A stretch of DNA of 64,000 nucleotides from Rotaria socialis. Lineage: Eukaryota; Rotifera; Eurotatoria; Philodinida; Philodinidae. Below, piece by piece: positions 22,093 through 34,500 of the stretch. The translations under genes were made by a program, and so were the position numbers. Every line of letters starts with the position of its first letter. Positions within the stretch are counted from its first letter, which is position 1. The stretch is from positions 143,598-207,597 of the forward strand of contig CAJNYU010001081.1 of assembly GCA_905331475.1 (NCBI GenBank). Direction: 5' to 3'. The notes beneath the pieces were generated by a model that was not told the DNA's origin, did not search any database, and worked only from the letters and a program-made list of their open reading frames with translations.

Positions 22093-25000
22093 ATGGCCGA
22101 TCAAGAAGTTGCTGAAAATCCGCCTGCATCAAATGAAAATGAGGTTTGATTTTCTCCATTAAAAAGAAGAATCTCTAAAGTCTATGTTTTTATTTTTCAA
22201 GTCATCTGGAGTTCCTGATGAAGAGGGTCAAGAACGTCCAAATTTCAACGAAGAATCAACTGATTTTCAAACTACCATCATCAATGAACAACAGGCAGAA
22301 GCCGTACCAGTAAAACCTAAACTACAACCTATTATTGCTCCGGATATGTTTCCTCCGTGAGTATTATATATATTCAGTATTTGATTTATCCAACTAAGCT
22401 TTTTTTCTCCTAGACCGATTGTTACATGTAATAATCCAGAAGATTATGCCGAATCGTATAAAAAAAACTCCATAAAAGAAAATTTAATTTTAACATTCGT
22501 TGAAAATTTTCGTCGTCAATATCATTATATTTATCGAGATCGAAAACCAATATTTCTCAATCCATTGAATGAATGCGGTGTACCTGTAAATATCCGTAGC
22601 ATAGAAATTCTCGGTTTTGTATTTCTTTTTTTAAATAGAAATTTGTTTGTACAACCATTCAACCGACCATGCTTTCGTTTTCTCCATTATTTCAATGGAG
22701 TTCAGCAGCTGAATTCATCGCTGATCATCTGAATTATGAATTAATTGAGCCGGCACATGAAATCGTAAGTTCTTAGAAAACATCGCATAATTTCTTTTGG
22801 CGTTCATTTTACAATAAATTTCTTCTTAGCCGAAAACACTTTGGTCACCAACAAAAGTTCTTGCCGATCAACGTGGAAATTGTTTTGATTATTCTAATCT
22901 TCTTTGTTCATTGTTAATCGGTGCTGGATACGATGCATATGTTGCAAGTGGATATGCTACAAGAGAAGTTTGCTACATGGACACAACTCGCTTGCCAAAT
23001 CCGTACGTTAAAAAGCGACATGAAGTATGTTTTTGCTTTTGAGAAAGAGTTGATAGTCTCGTCAATGAATTCAATTTAGGAACATATAGAAGGATCAAAA
23101 ACGCAAAATAAAAAATATACTGTTAAACCACCAAAAGATTTAACATCGAAATATGATGTTTATATGCATCAAAGGCGTTTAGACCAAATCCAAGCCGACA
23201 AAGATCGACTTCAAGAAGAAGAAAATAAACGCATAGCTGTAAGTTTTTCTTGAACAATACTTATTCGAATATTAACGCAGTCGTAGTTGTGTGGGTGCAT
23301 TCGTGATCTAAAGATAAAATAAAACTCTAATTAATGAATGATCAAAAAAATCAGTATTGTGCCTTTCGGATTGCTTTTTTTCTCTTGATCAGAACATTTC
23401 ATTTAGAATATTATAATATTGTTCGGAAAGCCTGAGGATTCCGTTACTTGAGAGTATCTGAATGTAGGTAAGAATAAATTAGATATTTATTCATTATTCT
23501 AACTTGAGCGATTCGGCCTGCAGAAGGACAAATAATATCTCTATTCTCAATCGGAGTAATGAGTAACTGTTCAAATCATTTTAACACTATGATATTTACT
23601 TTTGTCTAGTTTATCTTTAATAGTCATCATTGTTTTCATTGGATTTAATTTAGGAAATTGAAAAACCATTACCTGATCCACTATTCGGCATTCGAGTGCA
23701 TTCATGGGTACTTGTTCTAGCTGGCAAACGTGAAGTGCCTGAAGCATTTTTTATTGAGCCAACTACAGGCTACGCTAAAGCAACAAATGATAGTGAATAT
23801 TTGGGTATTGAAAGTGTTTGGAATCATCAAAATTTATGGGTCAATATGCAAGATTGTTCAAATGGTTGTGAGGTTCGGAGATCTTGTTTTCAGTTCCGTA
23901 AAATATGAATGGCTTATATTTTTAGTCACTTCAATTTGATCTCAACGATCAAGCTCGATGGGAATTTATGTTTACTTATTCAACTAATTTACGTGGAGCA
24001 GTAACAACAACATTAAACACATTGGGTGGTTCTGCAATGCTCGATGAAGAAGAAGAAAAAGTAATGCTTCTTTTTGCCCTAATAATTATTTTTTCTTTGT
24101 TTTGATAGCCAACTGTTGAAGCAGCTCAAAAAGATATTGAATTGCCTCCATCGTGGGTTTATCCACTTAATATTACACCTAAAGGTATAATCATGAAAAT
24201 TTTAAGAATATTTTTACATCGAAAAGTTTTAGATTTTGAAAAACGCTATCCAAATTCACGTAAAACGTATTTTTTTAAAAAAACTCGTGTTGAAAAATAT
24301 GCTCCGTACAGTATGAAAGATGGCATTGTTCTTAAAGTAGCTGAATTCGCTGATTATGATTGTAAGTTTAAATCTTAAAAGCAGCGAAGAAGAGAAAAAT
24401 AATAACGATTGATGTTTCTCAAAATTTAGTTAAAGAACTTATCTATGTAACACAACGATACGATCATCGTCATGATAAACTTGAATTACGTGAACATGAT
24501 GTACGAACGAATATGGTCTATGAACATTATTTACCAGGTCGAACTGATCATTTGAAAGGTAAAGGATAGTGAAAGAGAAAATCGGACGCTGAGAATGTTG
24601 ACCGAGACCTGCCGTAAAATAAAATTGCAAAATATCATCAGAATTCGCTTTCAATTTAATTCAAACATAAGATAATGAAGTATTCTGATGGTCAGAACTA
24701 ACGAGGGAAAGTTTCCAAGTGATACCAACCATTCGGGTTCATATTGTGCTCATAAGTAGAACCCAGTGAGACTATAAAAAACCTAAAAGATTTCGTGTCA
24801 TTAGGCCTTTCTTTCAAAGTTAATACCGTTTTACTAAATTTTCGAGCTTGGACAAGGAATTTATAGAAAAATTGAAAGAAAGGAATTTCGAACTGAGAAT
24901 TTTCCTAACAATAGGTCTCATCAATGTTAGAGGGTTCCAAAAGTTTCAGTGAAAATGGATGCATCATGCTCGAGATATTGCATATTGATGAAAACGGCCA

Positions 25001-27394
25001 ATTTTCCAAAAAAAATGTCGTAAAATTGACTTCTCTTCAATATGCAATATCTCGAGCATGATGCATCCATTTTCACTGAAACCTTTGGAACCTTCTAACA
25101 TTGATGAGACCTATTGTTAGGAAAATTTTCAGTTCGAAATTCCTTTCTTTCAATTTTTCTATAAATTCCTTGTCCAAGCTCGAAAATTTAGTACAACGGT
25201 TATAACTTTGAAAGAAAGGCCTAATGGCACGAAATCTTTTAGGCTTTTTATAGTCTCACTGGGTTCTACTTATGAGCACAATATGAACCCGAATGGTTGG
25301 TATCACTTGGAGACCTTCCCTCGTAAGAGAAAATTGAATTCTTGCTATTTGATGACAGGTTAGTATTAGTCTGCTATCGGTATTATCTTCTATGGACGGG
25401 TGATCTGAAAATTCAGTGAAATAAACGGGTAGCCATATCCACACCATCGTTGAGATCTTAAATACATAGAAACCGATGCAATCGCTGTAGTCGCAAGTTC
25501 CGCTCTACACGAACTGTGTCTAATTATAAAAATTAGTGTCCTATCGGTTTTCACTTGCCATGACATAGAGCAGTAAGAAATTTATATTTGCTGAGAATGT
25601 ATTAAATAGTTTAGTTTAACTTTGACACACACACACTTTGATTTTTTATTTACATTCAGAACATACATATGGTTTTGGACCGGAATTCGAACGAATAATG
25701 CTTTATTATGATAAAGCACGCCTGGATGGCTTAGAGAGAAGACATGAAACAGTTCTTGAACTAACTGATTACTTTGTAAATCGTGATGACTTTCTTGAAT
25801 ATCGCAAAGCTGTATTTGAACCTCGGCCAAAGAAATTCGGTCCGGCTGATAAAGATACTCCACGACCAATTATTGTAACTATATTCTTTATCGAAAAAGA
25901 AAGAAAGGTATTGATTTGTTTTCTTTGTATCTATTAATAGTCAATAACTGAACGATACGATCGTAATCTAAAACTCAGTGCTAATGATGATGTTCGTGAG
26001 CTGCTTTATGCTATTAAAGAAAATAAGTTTATCATAACTTATCATCGTGATAGTCATCATATAACACCATCGACTAGGTAAGTTAAATTCAAAATAATTT
26101 TCGAAATATTTGAGTAGTTTTTCTTTGCAGAACGTTTTGTAAACCGGTAAGTTTTCGTTTCTCTGATAAAAGCAACGCTTTGCTTTGGCCGATTGAAAGC
26201 AGTTAGAATATGACGTGTTCATAAATGTAGGCTGGTTGGAACGATAAAGCATTTACAATACAATGGAACGAAGATTTGCAAGATACATACCAAGCTGATG
26301 AAGAATTTAAGCAAATGTCAAAACGTGATCTTTATTATAAAATGATAAAACTCATCGAGCAAGAAGAAGAAGTTATTAGACGAGTACGAAAAGCAGAAGA
26401 TGAAGTAAATGATAATTTCGTGGTCGTTTTTCTGTAGTATCTATTGAATTTTTTGTTCACAGACACGTGATCTTCAAAGTCGTCGTCAACAAGAGGATCT
26501 TTCAAGTGATCTTGAAATTAGTGTTTATGATATTGATAGAAATGACAAATCGAAAATATACAGAAAATCATTGGTAAGATCATCAAGTTATGAGTTCCAT
26601 TGAAAGATAAATTCTACAAGTGATCTAAGAAACGCATGCTTTTCTTTAGTAGCAAGTGACATTTCATCATTTCATACAGCAGAAAAAAACTTCAGCACAC
26701 TAGGACTTACTATACTAGAGAAATAAAAGTAATCCTACGATCTGGAATTGAGTTTTGCATTAAGATTGTGTCATCGAACTGTCCCGTTCCAAGCCAAATA
26801 AATCTTATATATCGCAACTTTTCATAATCTAAAACATTAATTGCTTTTAGCAACAAAAAGCCGATGAAGAAAAACGTAAAAAAGAAATTCACGATGTTGA
26901 TTATCTTGCGCCGTTTCTTGCCGCCATTGGTTCGTTATGACTAAAATTTCTATTCATTTCCTTTTAACTCTCCTATTTTATTCTATAAAGGTAATCCTAC
27001 ACATATCAATGCTCAACAGGCTCAACAATTACGTGTTGCAGCTCAACGTGACTTTAAAGATCGTTCGATTCGTAAAGCGAATTTAATGCAAGCACGTTTT
27101 GAAAGTGAAATTCAAGAGCTTATTTCCAAACAGCAATGGTATCAAAAGCATCAAATTGGGATGTCTAAAGAAGATGAACTTGAATATCAACGTTTATGTC
27201 AAGAAGCTCAATTTCGTTTACACATCCTCGAAGAACGACTCAAACGGTTTGTGAAAAAAAGAAACTTTCTTTCGAAAATATCAATTTCCTTTTTTCTTAG
27301 ACACAAAGAATTGGCTACAGAGAAATATATGCAGCTGGAAAATAAACTTAATGACGATATTCGCTTAAAAGAGCCGTACATTATATCTCGCTGA
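22093..27394 (+). CDS. DRC7: Dynein regulatory complex subunit 7
   Basis: The ATG at 22093 starts MADQEVAENPPASNENE, and TGA at 27392-27394 follows EPYIISR. About fifteen exons give roughly 850 residues, like the 870-odd of vertebrate DRC7 (CCDC135). The protein is a linker subunit of the nexin-dynein regulatory complex of motile axonemes. Visible features: an acidic N-terminus; MFPPPIVTCNNPEDYAESYK; a transglutaminase-like region around LADQRGNCFDYSNLLCSLLI and GYDAYVASGYATREVC; the central WVLVLAGKREVPEAFFIEP and LWVNMQDC; PSWVYPLNITPK; YGFGPEFERIMLYYD; and a long charged coiled-coil C-terminal half (KMIKLIEQEEEVIRRVRKAE, then AQFRLHILEERLKR). Introns are mostly short, but one near 23240-23654 (about 415 bases) and one at 24559-25659 (about 1.1 kb, holding a large palindrome) are long. 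The gene implies motile cilia, as expected for a rotifer corona. Confidence 0.93.
24559..25659 (+). other. Long DRC7 intron containing a palindromic insertion
   Basis: The donor follows HLKG-coding sequence at 24558 and the acceptor precedes HTYGFGPEFERI-coding sequence near 25660. A 624-base foldback occupies the centre; the rest (25325-25659) is AT-rich with no open frame. The intron is about twenty times the usual length here, largely because of that insertion. Confidence 0.75.
24701..25324. repeat. Large near-perfect inverted repeat (foldback element) in DRC7 intron
   Basis: The left arm starts ACGAGGGAAAG at 24701, and the right arm ends at 25324 with the reverse complement, CCTTCCCTCGT. 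Arms of about 290 bases match nearly throughout, with scattered mismatches. Landmarks such as GAGCACAATATGAACCC, GGCCTTTCTTTCAAAG, GACAAGGAATTTATAG and TCATGCTCGAGATATTGC each reappear reverse-complemented at the mirrored place. The arms are separated by a few tens of bases near 25000-25030. There is no open reading frame. A transcript through this intron could form a hairpin of nearly 300 base pairs. It looks like a non-autonomous foldback or MITE-type element; target-site duplications were not evident. Confidence 0.9.
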
Positions 27395-27695
27395 TTTTAT
27401 TTTATATAAAACAGAATATTATGAAACGAGAAAAACAACAACATGAGCAAGGAGAAAATAACACTTCTATACATTAAGTGTCTTGATTATCTCGCACGAT
27501 TGAATAAAAATGTGTCGAGAAAAAAAATGATTATCACACGTATATATGTATATATGAGTAGGATAGTAACTAAATGAGAATTGCACAATACAAATAGTAA
27601 AAAGTTCGATTCATTTGATGTATATATATGTTTTGTTTTTTAATTTTCGCTGGTAAACCTACATCTGACATTATTTAAAGAAGAAGACAGTGAAA
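27395..27695. other. Convergent 3' spacer of DRC7 and delta-catenin
   Basis: Three hundred bases separating the two stop codons, transcribed towards each other. An AATAAA on the plus strand at 27503-27508 fits DRC7. No gene lies here. Confidence 0.6.
27503..27508 (+). terminator. AATAAA polyadenylation signal of DRC7
   Basis: Canonical hexamer about 110 bases after the stop codon. Confidence 0.5.
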
Positions 27696-30600
27696 TTAAA
27701 CCCAAGAATCAGGGGATGCGGAAGCATGTTCAAGTTGATTCCAAGTTACTGGTTGAACTTGTTGTGGCCGGCTTTTATGAACAGTTGCATATAAGTCAGC
27801 ATGTGGATCGTAATGAGGTGATGTTGTCTAAAAGACAAAAATAATAATTTAAATTCATCTATTCGACTAAAAATACGTATAGTTAGAATTATACAAAAAT
27901 ATCAAAGACCACAATCGCGAGCGATAGCAGTTTGAGTTTCATTCCTTCAAATCTCGATATAAGCTGAAGCATCGTAATTAGAGAATCGACCAACAGATGT
28001 TAGTTTTAACATATTATGGAGAGTTAGACTATTGAGTGCCGCCTATCATCTTAGTTTTGAATACCGTCAAATACATTTTATAATTTTTCTTCGTTCGCAT
28101 ATAAAACCTTGAGGAAAAGTTTGGTTTACTTACTCCATTTCCGTATGTTCTTGATAAATTATCTGCGCTTTGATTTAATTTTTGCATTCGATATTCTTCA
28201 CTTCCTGAAATATGAAACCTTCCTATTTGTCTATATCAAATTATCTATTCATTTTCTTACTTTGTGGACGAGTAATTTGTTTTCCATTATTTGTAAAATG
28301 TGTTGGCTGACCCATATCACCTCTTGGTCTATGTAGTGTTGATTGTGGACTTGATGTTAATGATTTTGAATTAACAGAACGATGATTAACAAAATCATTT
28401 TCTTTGTAACCATTTTGTTTATAAAAATCATGTAGCGATTTATGTTTATACATTGTATTAAGCACATGTGCAGTATATTTAACAACTTTTGAATTATAAG
28501 TATTAGGTTTAACATTCATTATGCCTTTCATTTTTATGAAACCACGTTCTTGAAATAGAATCTTAGCATTTACATCACTATTTCGAATGATTTCATTCAG
28601 TGCAGCAAGTACCGATGCAATTGTTTCATCCGAATGACGACGTCGAGTGGTTGTTTGTTCTGGTGGTTCAGGTAGAATAGCGACAAGTTCTTTTATAGCC
28701 CATCCACCGAGAACTTCGCAATTTTTCGGATCAATCGCTAAATTACGTAACGCAATAGCCGATGCATTGACAACAGAATCGCATTCATCAACACGTAATA
28801 AATCAACTAATTCAGCAAGGCCTCGTGCTCGACGTACTTCACCACGTAAATCAATCGATGGTTTCCAGTAACAAGCAGCTAGATAATAGAAGAAGAAAAT
28901 AAAACAATTTAATTTGCATTCAGGAACAATTACAAGTTTCATACTTAGATTTTGAATACACCCGGCTGTTGCTTCAAGTGTATCCGGATTACTACTATGC
29001 CGTAAAAGATGTACATATGTAACAATAACATCAGGTTGCCAAAGCATTTCAACGGGTCGACCTTGTCGTGGTGGCACAACAGCATAAATGTTATTGCCTG
29101 TTGGTTCCGAAATTTGTTTCGTTTTCTTTTGTTTTGAACTCATACAACTTATTTTATTCTTGTCATTCGATGGTATTGGTATCGTCGTGTACGTTGACGT
29201 TGCATTCATATTTGTTGGATAATTTCGATCATAATCACGATCAATCACTTCTTGTAATTTATATGATAGATTACGTAATATACACATGCAATTTTCAATA
29301 GATTTATTATCGATTTCATTTAAAGATTGAAGACTTGAATTAACGGCATGAAGAAGCGAAGGAATAAAGCCTTCGCATTCACGCATTTTACGACGACCTT
29401 CATAATCAGCTGATGAACAGTTACTAAATTAATACAAAAAAAAAAACATTTTCATTCATAAAAAGCTAAGAAAAGACTCATATGGGTAGATCAATTTAAA
29501 TAAGCTATCAAAAGTGTGAACTTCCCGTAACACTATTTCAAGCCTATATCGTGACTAACTAACTTTATATATACGGTGAAATAAGACATACTAATTCTGC
29601 TTAAGTCGAATGACATAATCCTTCCTAGATATTATCCTAGATTTAGAACACTCCGTCCTTGTTATATTATCTTAGCAAAAAGCTGGATTACACAAATATG
29701 TCTATTCTTGTCTTCGTAATAGAATTTTCTTAAACAAACTTAATTACCGCAATATTCCAGTTGTATTTTTAAATACTGGCGGAAATTTTCCTTGTGGATT
29801 TAAACGCCTATTTATATCAGCATCCCATCCCGAAAATGGTATAATTATATTTTTAACAAGTACATTTAATCCTTCGTCGAGTATTTGTCCTTTTAAATGT
29901 ACTGACGATGATCCATTCCAAAGAACAGCTGTAACAGCCTCGCGAACATCTTCATATTGTGTACGACGTAGAAGATGAATTAGAGCCGGAATACCACCGC
30001 GATTTTTTAATTCAATCTAAATTAGAAAAAAATTTATAATTAAATTTTTATTTTATTTTTGAAGTTGATTTTTGTCTTCACTTTATTTTCATCATTTCGT
30101 TTTCCATAACATAAATTTCTTAAGGCACCGCATGCATTTTTTTGTATTTCAACTTTGTCATGATTTAACAGAGCAACTAGATAGGTTATACCATTTAATG
30201 AGCGTGTTTTCGATTTTATATTATCATCGTTATAACATAAATGTTGTAAATAAGCAGCAGCATTCTCTTTAATAACATCATTTTTATGAGTCAAATATTC
30301 AATAACTTCTTCTAAATCAGGATCACGCCAATGTTGTTCTAAGAAATGAAATTAATTTATCAAAAGAATTCAATTCAACATGAAAAAGATATCATTTAAA
30401 GCAAACCAAAGCAGGAAATAAAACATATCGAATGAATTGAAAAAATATGATCACTAATCGATCGATTAGAAATTCACTGATCTTTATGATTGATTGTTAA
30501 TATATGTCGGAAGCTGCCTTTTAAAACAAGGTTCTATGTTAATAGATTTGTTTGCCCAGTACGATATTTACATAATAGGCGATGTTGTAATCATATTTTA

Positions 30601-31587
30601 TTCACTCGATATATCCATGTATACATTGGCCTACCTCGAAATTCTGTATCAATCGACGGCGATCGTCTTCTAGATGAGTAATCATCTTCATTCAAACCAT
30701 ATGGCGCATACACAGACTTAAATGTTCCATATTCTTCACCATAACCAGGGGGAGCTGAAAATAATTTATTCGGGAATGCGTATGCAAACAATGCAAAGAC
30801 ATGACAATAGACAAAAAACGCAGAAAAAAACGTTTTAGTGATTTATTACCTTGACCAATACTATCGGGTGAATGACGTCCAGCTGTTGGCATAAGTACAC
30901 GACTAACTGGATCAGATCGGCCAGGCCCTAAACCTTCATATGGATTTTCGACATCAAGATCGGGTTCATCAACTAAATTTGGATCATTTGGATCATAGCC
31001 CATGATTTTTTCATCGGTACTAACTAAATTTTCTTTTTTTTTGTTAAAGATTTTTTATTACGAAAATATTTACTTTTGTTATTCTCTGGTTCATTATAGC
31101 TGTTGCCATTTAAATGTTGTGGAACAATTATTTGTCGATTGGAATAAGGATCTTGGTTTTTATCATTAATATCAAAGTATTTCATACCATTACTTAATAA
31201 TTTTGCTTCAGTATCATATTGAGAATAGAATGAATTAGGTGAAAATTCACCATCTATATCATGTTTTAATCCCGATTGATTATAGTGTTCAATTAGCAAT
31301 TGATATTTTGGATCATCTTTTTGAATAATTTCACCAGTTATTGGATCAATAAGATGTCGATGGACGCGTGTAATTTTTTCAACTTTCGTCACTTTAGATA
31401 CTTGTTGAGATTCTTCTTTCTTACGTACAACTTTTGTTCCATCGGGTGTTGTTTCTTCTTCAACTGTTGTTATGACTTTAACGGTATTCGTTTGAGGACT
31501 TTCATTATTATCACCATCGGTTGTATATGAATATGAATAAACTAGACGTTCACGTTGTGAATCATCGATTTTTGTTTCGCCGGGCAT
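27696..31587 (-). CDS. Delta-catenin (p120 family armadillo protein)
   Basis: The ATG at 31587 gives MPGETKIDDSQRERLVYSYS, a Lys/Glu/Thr-rich region (KVITTVEEETTPDGTKVVRK), then HRHLIDPITGEIIQKDD. Acidic exons at 30880-31010 (YDPNDPNLVDEPDLDVENPY) and 30630-30760 follow. Armadillo repeats begin near 30340: WRDPDLEEVIEYL, NAAAYLQHLCYNDDNIK, GITYLVALLNHDKVEIQKNA, CGALRNLCYGK. They continue through 29760-30020, 28945-29390 (GFIPSLLHAVNSSLQ, NCMCILRNLSYKLQEV) and 28241-28877 (GLAELVDLL, ASAIALRNLAIDPKN). Two C-terminal exons end ASPDSWV, with TAA at 27696-27698. DSWV is the PDZ-binding tail of CTNND2, ARVCF and PKP4, so this is a delta-catenin of that branch. Delta-catenins bind classical cadherin juxtamembrane tails and stabilise them at the plasma membrane. 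Length is about 850 residues. The TTG at 31605 was not chosen. Confidence 0.92.
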
Positions 31588-34500
31588 AGTAGTAGATTTT
31601 CTCAATGGTTACTTATAACTAAAATAATATTGTCAATGGTATATAAGAGAAAATTTAATTAATATCTGTAATGTGAGACGAAAGATTGATTATTAATCGA
31701 TTGTGTCGTGCCCAACAAAGAGAAATGAAGGTCGAGTTAAACAGAAAGACTTGCGTAATGCGTACAAGTTAAATACAAGAATGATCTTTTATCAATGTAA
31801 GCTGAAGAGAATTGACATCAAGAAGCCAAAAAAACGTCGATAATGATAGGTTTACATCAAAGTCAATGATCACGAAACAAGTAGAGTAGAAATTCCTTGA
31901 GGAGACATGACATGTAAATTTATCAAAAAAAAAAAAGGAAAAAATTCCTTTCTTTTTCTTTCTTGTTCATATAGTAGTAATTCTTTAACTTTGCTCAAGG
32001 CATGCAAATATATATATGAGAAAAATGTCCGTAACTTTTGACATTTATTATACGTACACTCATTTATAGTCCTGTAAACTAAACAGAAATCTGCGGTTTT
32101 CTATAACACTGCATTTAATGAATAGACTCACTGATTTTCTCGGTTCAATTAAATCTTAACATGCACTTCAATGAATAAAAAGGAGTAAAACGAAACGAAG
32201 TGAAAGTGTGACGAGTACACTTGTTTATGCTTGCTTTGAAGCGAACGTACAAAAGAAGAGCTTTGAATGAACAAATTTATCCAAGCAAAAAAAGAAACAA
32301 CAAAGGCAGTCGCTTACCAATGCAATTTATGTTCTACTCACCATCGTTACACCAAATATTTTTATATCGAGCTAGTATGTACGTCTTACTTCTTCTGTCT
32401 TATTTGATTCATCTTTTATTCATGCGCATCTCATAGAGAATAGTATGATATATTAAGACTAGAAATCAGCAATAGCGATAACTCTCGACCTCATACATAC
32501 ATGAAGTGCACGAGTCATACATATATACAGTGACCGACAATAAATATGTGTTCACCATATGAGAAATAGAACGAGAAATGTAATTTGTTGTCTAGCTGTT
32601 CGGAGAAGAAAAACAGGACAGACAACAGCAGTGTTGAACAGGCTTCTAATTCAATATCAATCTAATTTTTTTATGTTTTCTGGCATAAATCCAAAGAACA
32701 GAAAAAAAATAGAAAAGAAAAACAAATTCTATTTACGTTCCAGTTTATCACGAAACAAAAAAAGAATTCTTCAACAAAGGAATATCCTACCTGATTTTTT
32801 GAACAATGACTAATAAAAATATGTGAGCACATGAATGGGTAATATGATAAATAGGTTACTGCAGATCTCAAATAAAGCAACAAGAATTTTTAATCAACCG
32901 CTATAGTCAACGTATAGCAGAAATAAGAGAACAGACAAATGTCTATCGTGCAAAAGAAAAGAAAATGAACATTTAGCGACATCATTATGTTGAACGCAGC
33001 AGCCATAAACAATTACATGAAACCTCAATAATGGATCAATCGTTCAACCAATAGGAAATAAATAATGATTTATTTACTTTTTATCCCTCCTTCTTTTATC
33101 TATCGTAATGAATTTTCATTGTTATTGTTACCAAATAAATCTATTTAGAGACTAAACATATAGAATAAAAATATCGATTACTGTAAGTTTATTTCTTATG
33201 TGGAATATTTATCTATTTCATAATTTATAGAATAAAAGAATTGAAATAAAAGGCTATTCACTTTTTTGTAATAAAAAGAATGTTTATCGAATCGATGTAT
33301 TTATAGGCATCTGAGAAGACTCTGATAGAACCATCCATGAATCATTTCATGCATTATGCTTAGCAATAAGCACCAAAAGAAAATTAAATTTACATCAGTT
33401 ATTGCTTTCAATATCATCACGATAATTTGATTTATCGTCTACAGTATCAAAATTAAACATAGAACCGTATAATGTCCTGCAGAAAAATACCCATTTTTTT
33501 ACATTATGATATTTTTATTAGTAAGTTATTTTTAATTATTCTTTTACGCAACAATCGATGGTAACAATTCGAATCTACATCAAAACTAAAATCATTAAAA
33601 ACAGACATTGACGTTCAATCGTAAAGAATTTCTCATAAATGTACAACTCTCAGTCGAAATTACTAAGTCTTCATAATCATCTATCAAGACTATGTTCTTA
33701 CGTATTTTGAAAGCAGGGTTTCACATAAAACAAAATTTCAGTATTACAAATAATCGATTATTAGTTAATATTACTTTTGATTTCGGTTGAGACGATATTT
33801 TATAGATAAAGCCGACTTATCTTTTTTATTTTAAGTACAAAACCTCGATAGAAAAGAAACTATCCCAGTGCACTCACTTGCACTGATTGATCGAGAAAAA
33901 TGTTATTTCTTATTGATCCGAAGTACTTTTCTATGCTGGTGAAATTAGTATGAAGCATTTACATTGAATACAGATTATAGAAAACACTAGATAGTAATAT
34001 TTCGTTAATATTTTCATTTGCAAGTGCTATATAATTGTAACAGAAAAAAATTGCAGTCACAAAATATTTCAGTTTGATATTTTTGTCGACAATTGCCCGA
34101 ATATTTTCTACTATTGATTCACATAATGCTACTCGAAACAAATTCTTTTTTTTCTCGCTTGGCCCGCCGTTCGCGTTTTTTCTTTTTCTATTTGTCAGCT
34201 CTCATTCGTCAGCCATCTCTGTTGACGACCGCCGGGAAGGCGTCGAGATGGAGAGAAAAAAACTAACTACGGCGTCGTTTTTTTCTGCGCTCGTCGAGAA
34301 TGATAAAATGCTTCTCCATCCTCTGTCCTCTCATTTTTCTGCATACGTCGAATAGAGTAAGTAAGAAAAAGAAGAGGAATGCGAAGGCAAAGTACACAAC
34401 ATTTCTTATTTCATTGCAGCTTGTCATAAAACAATTCTTTTTATTTCAGACAAAAACAACCAACTTCTTCATTCATATCTGTCATTTTTCTCATTTTCTT

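Noticed and set aside
32221-32883. Open frames on both strands in the divergent spacer.
   Set aside because: Lys/Arg- or Phe-rich composition from A- and T-runs, TTG rather than ATG starts in places, and no splice or family support.
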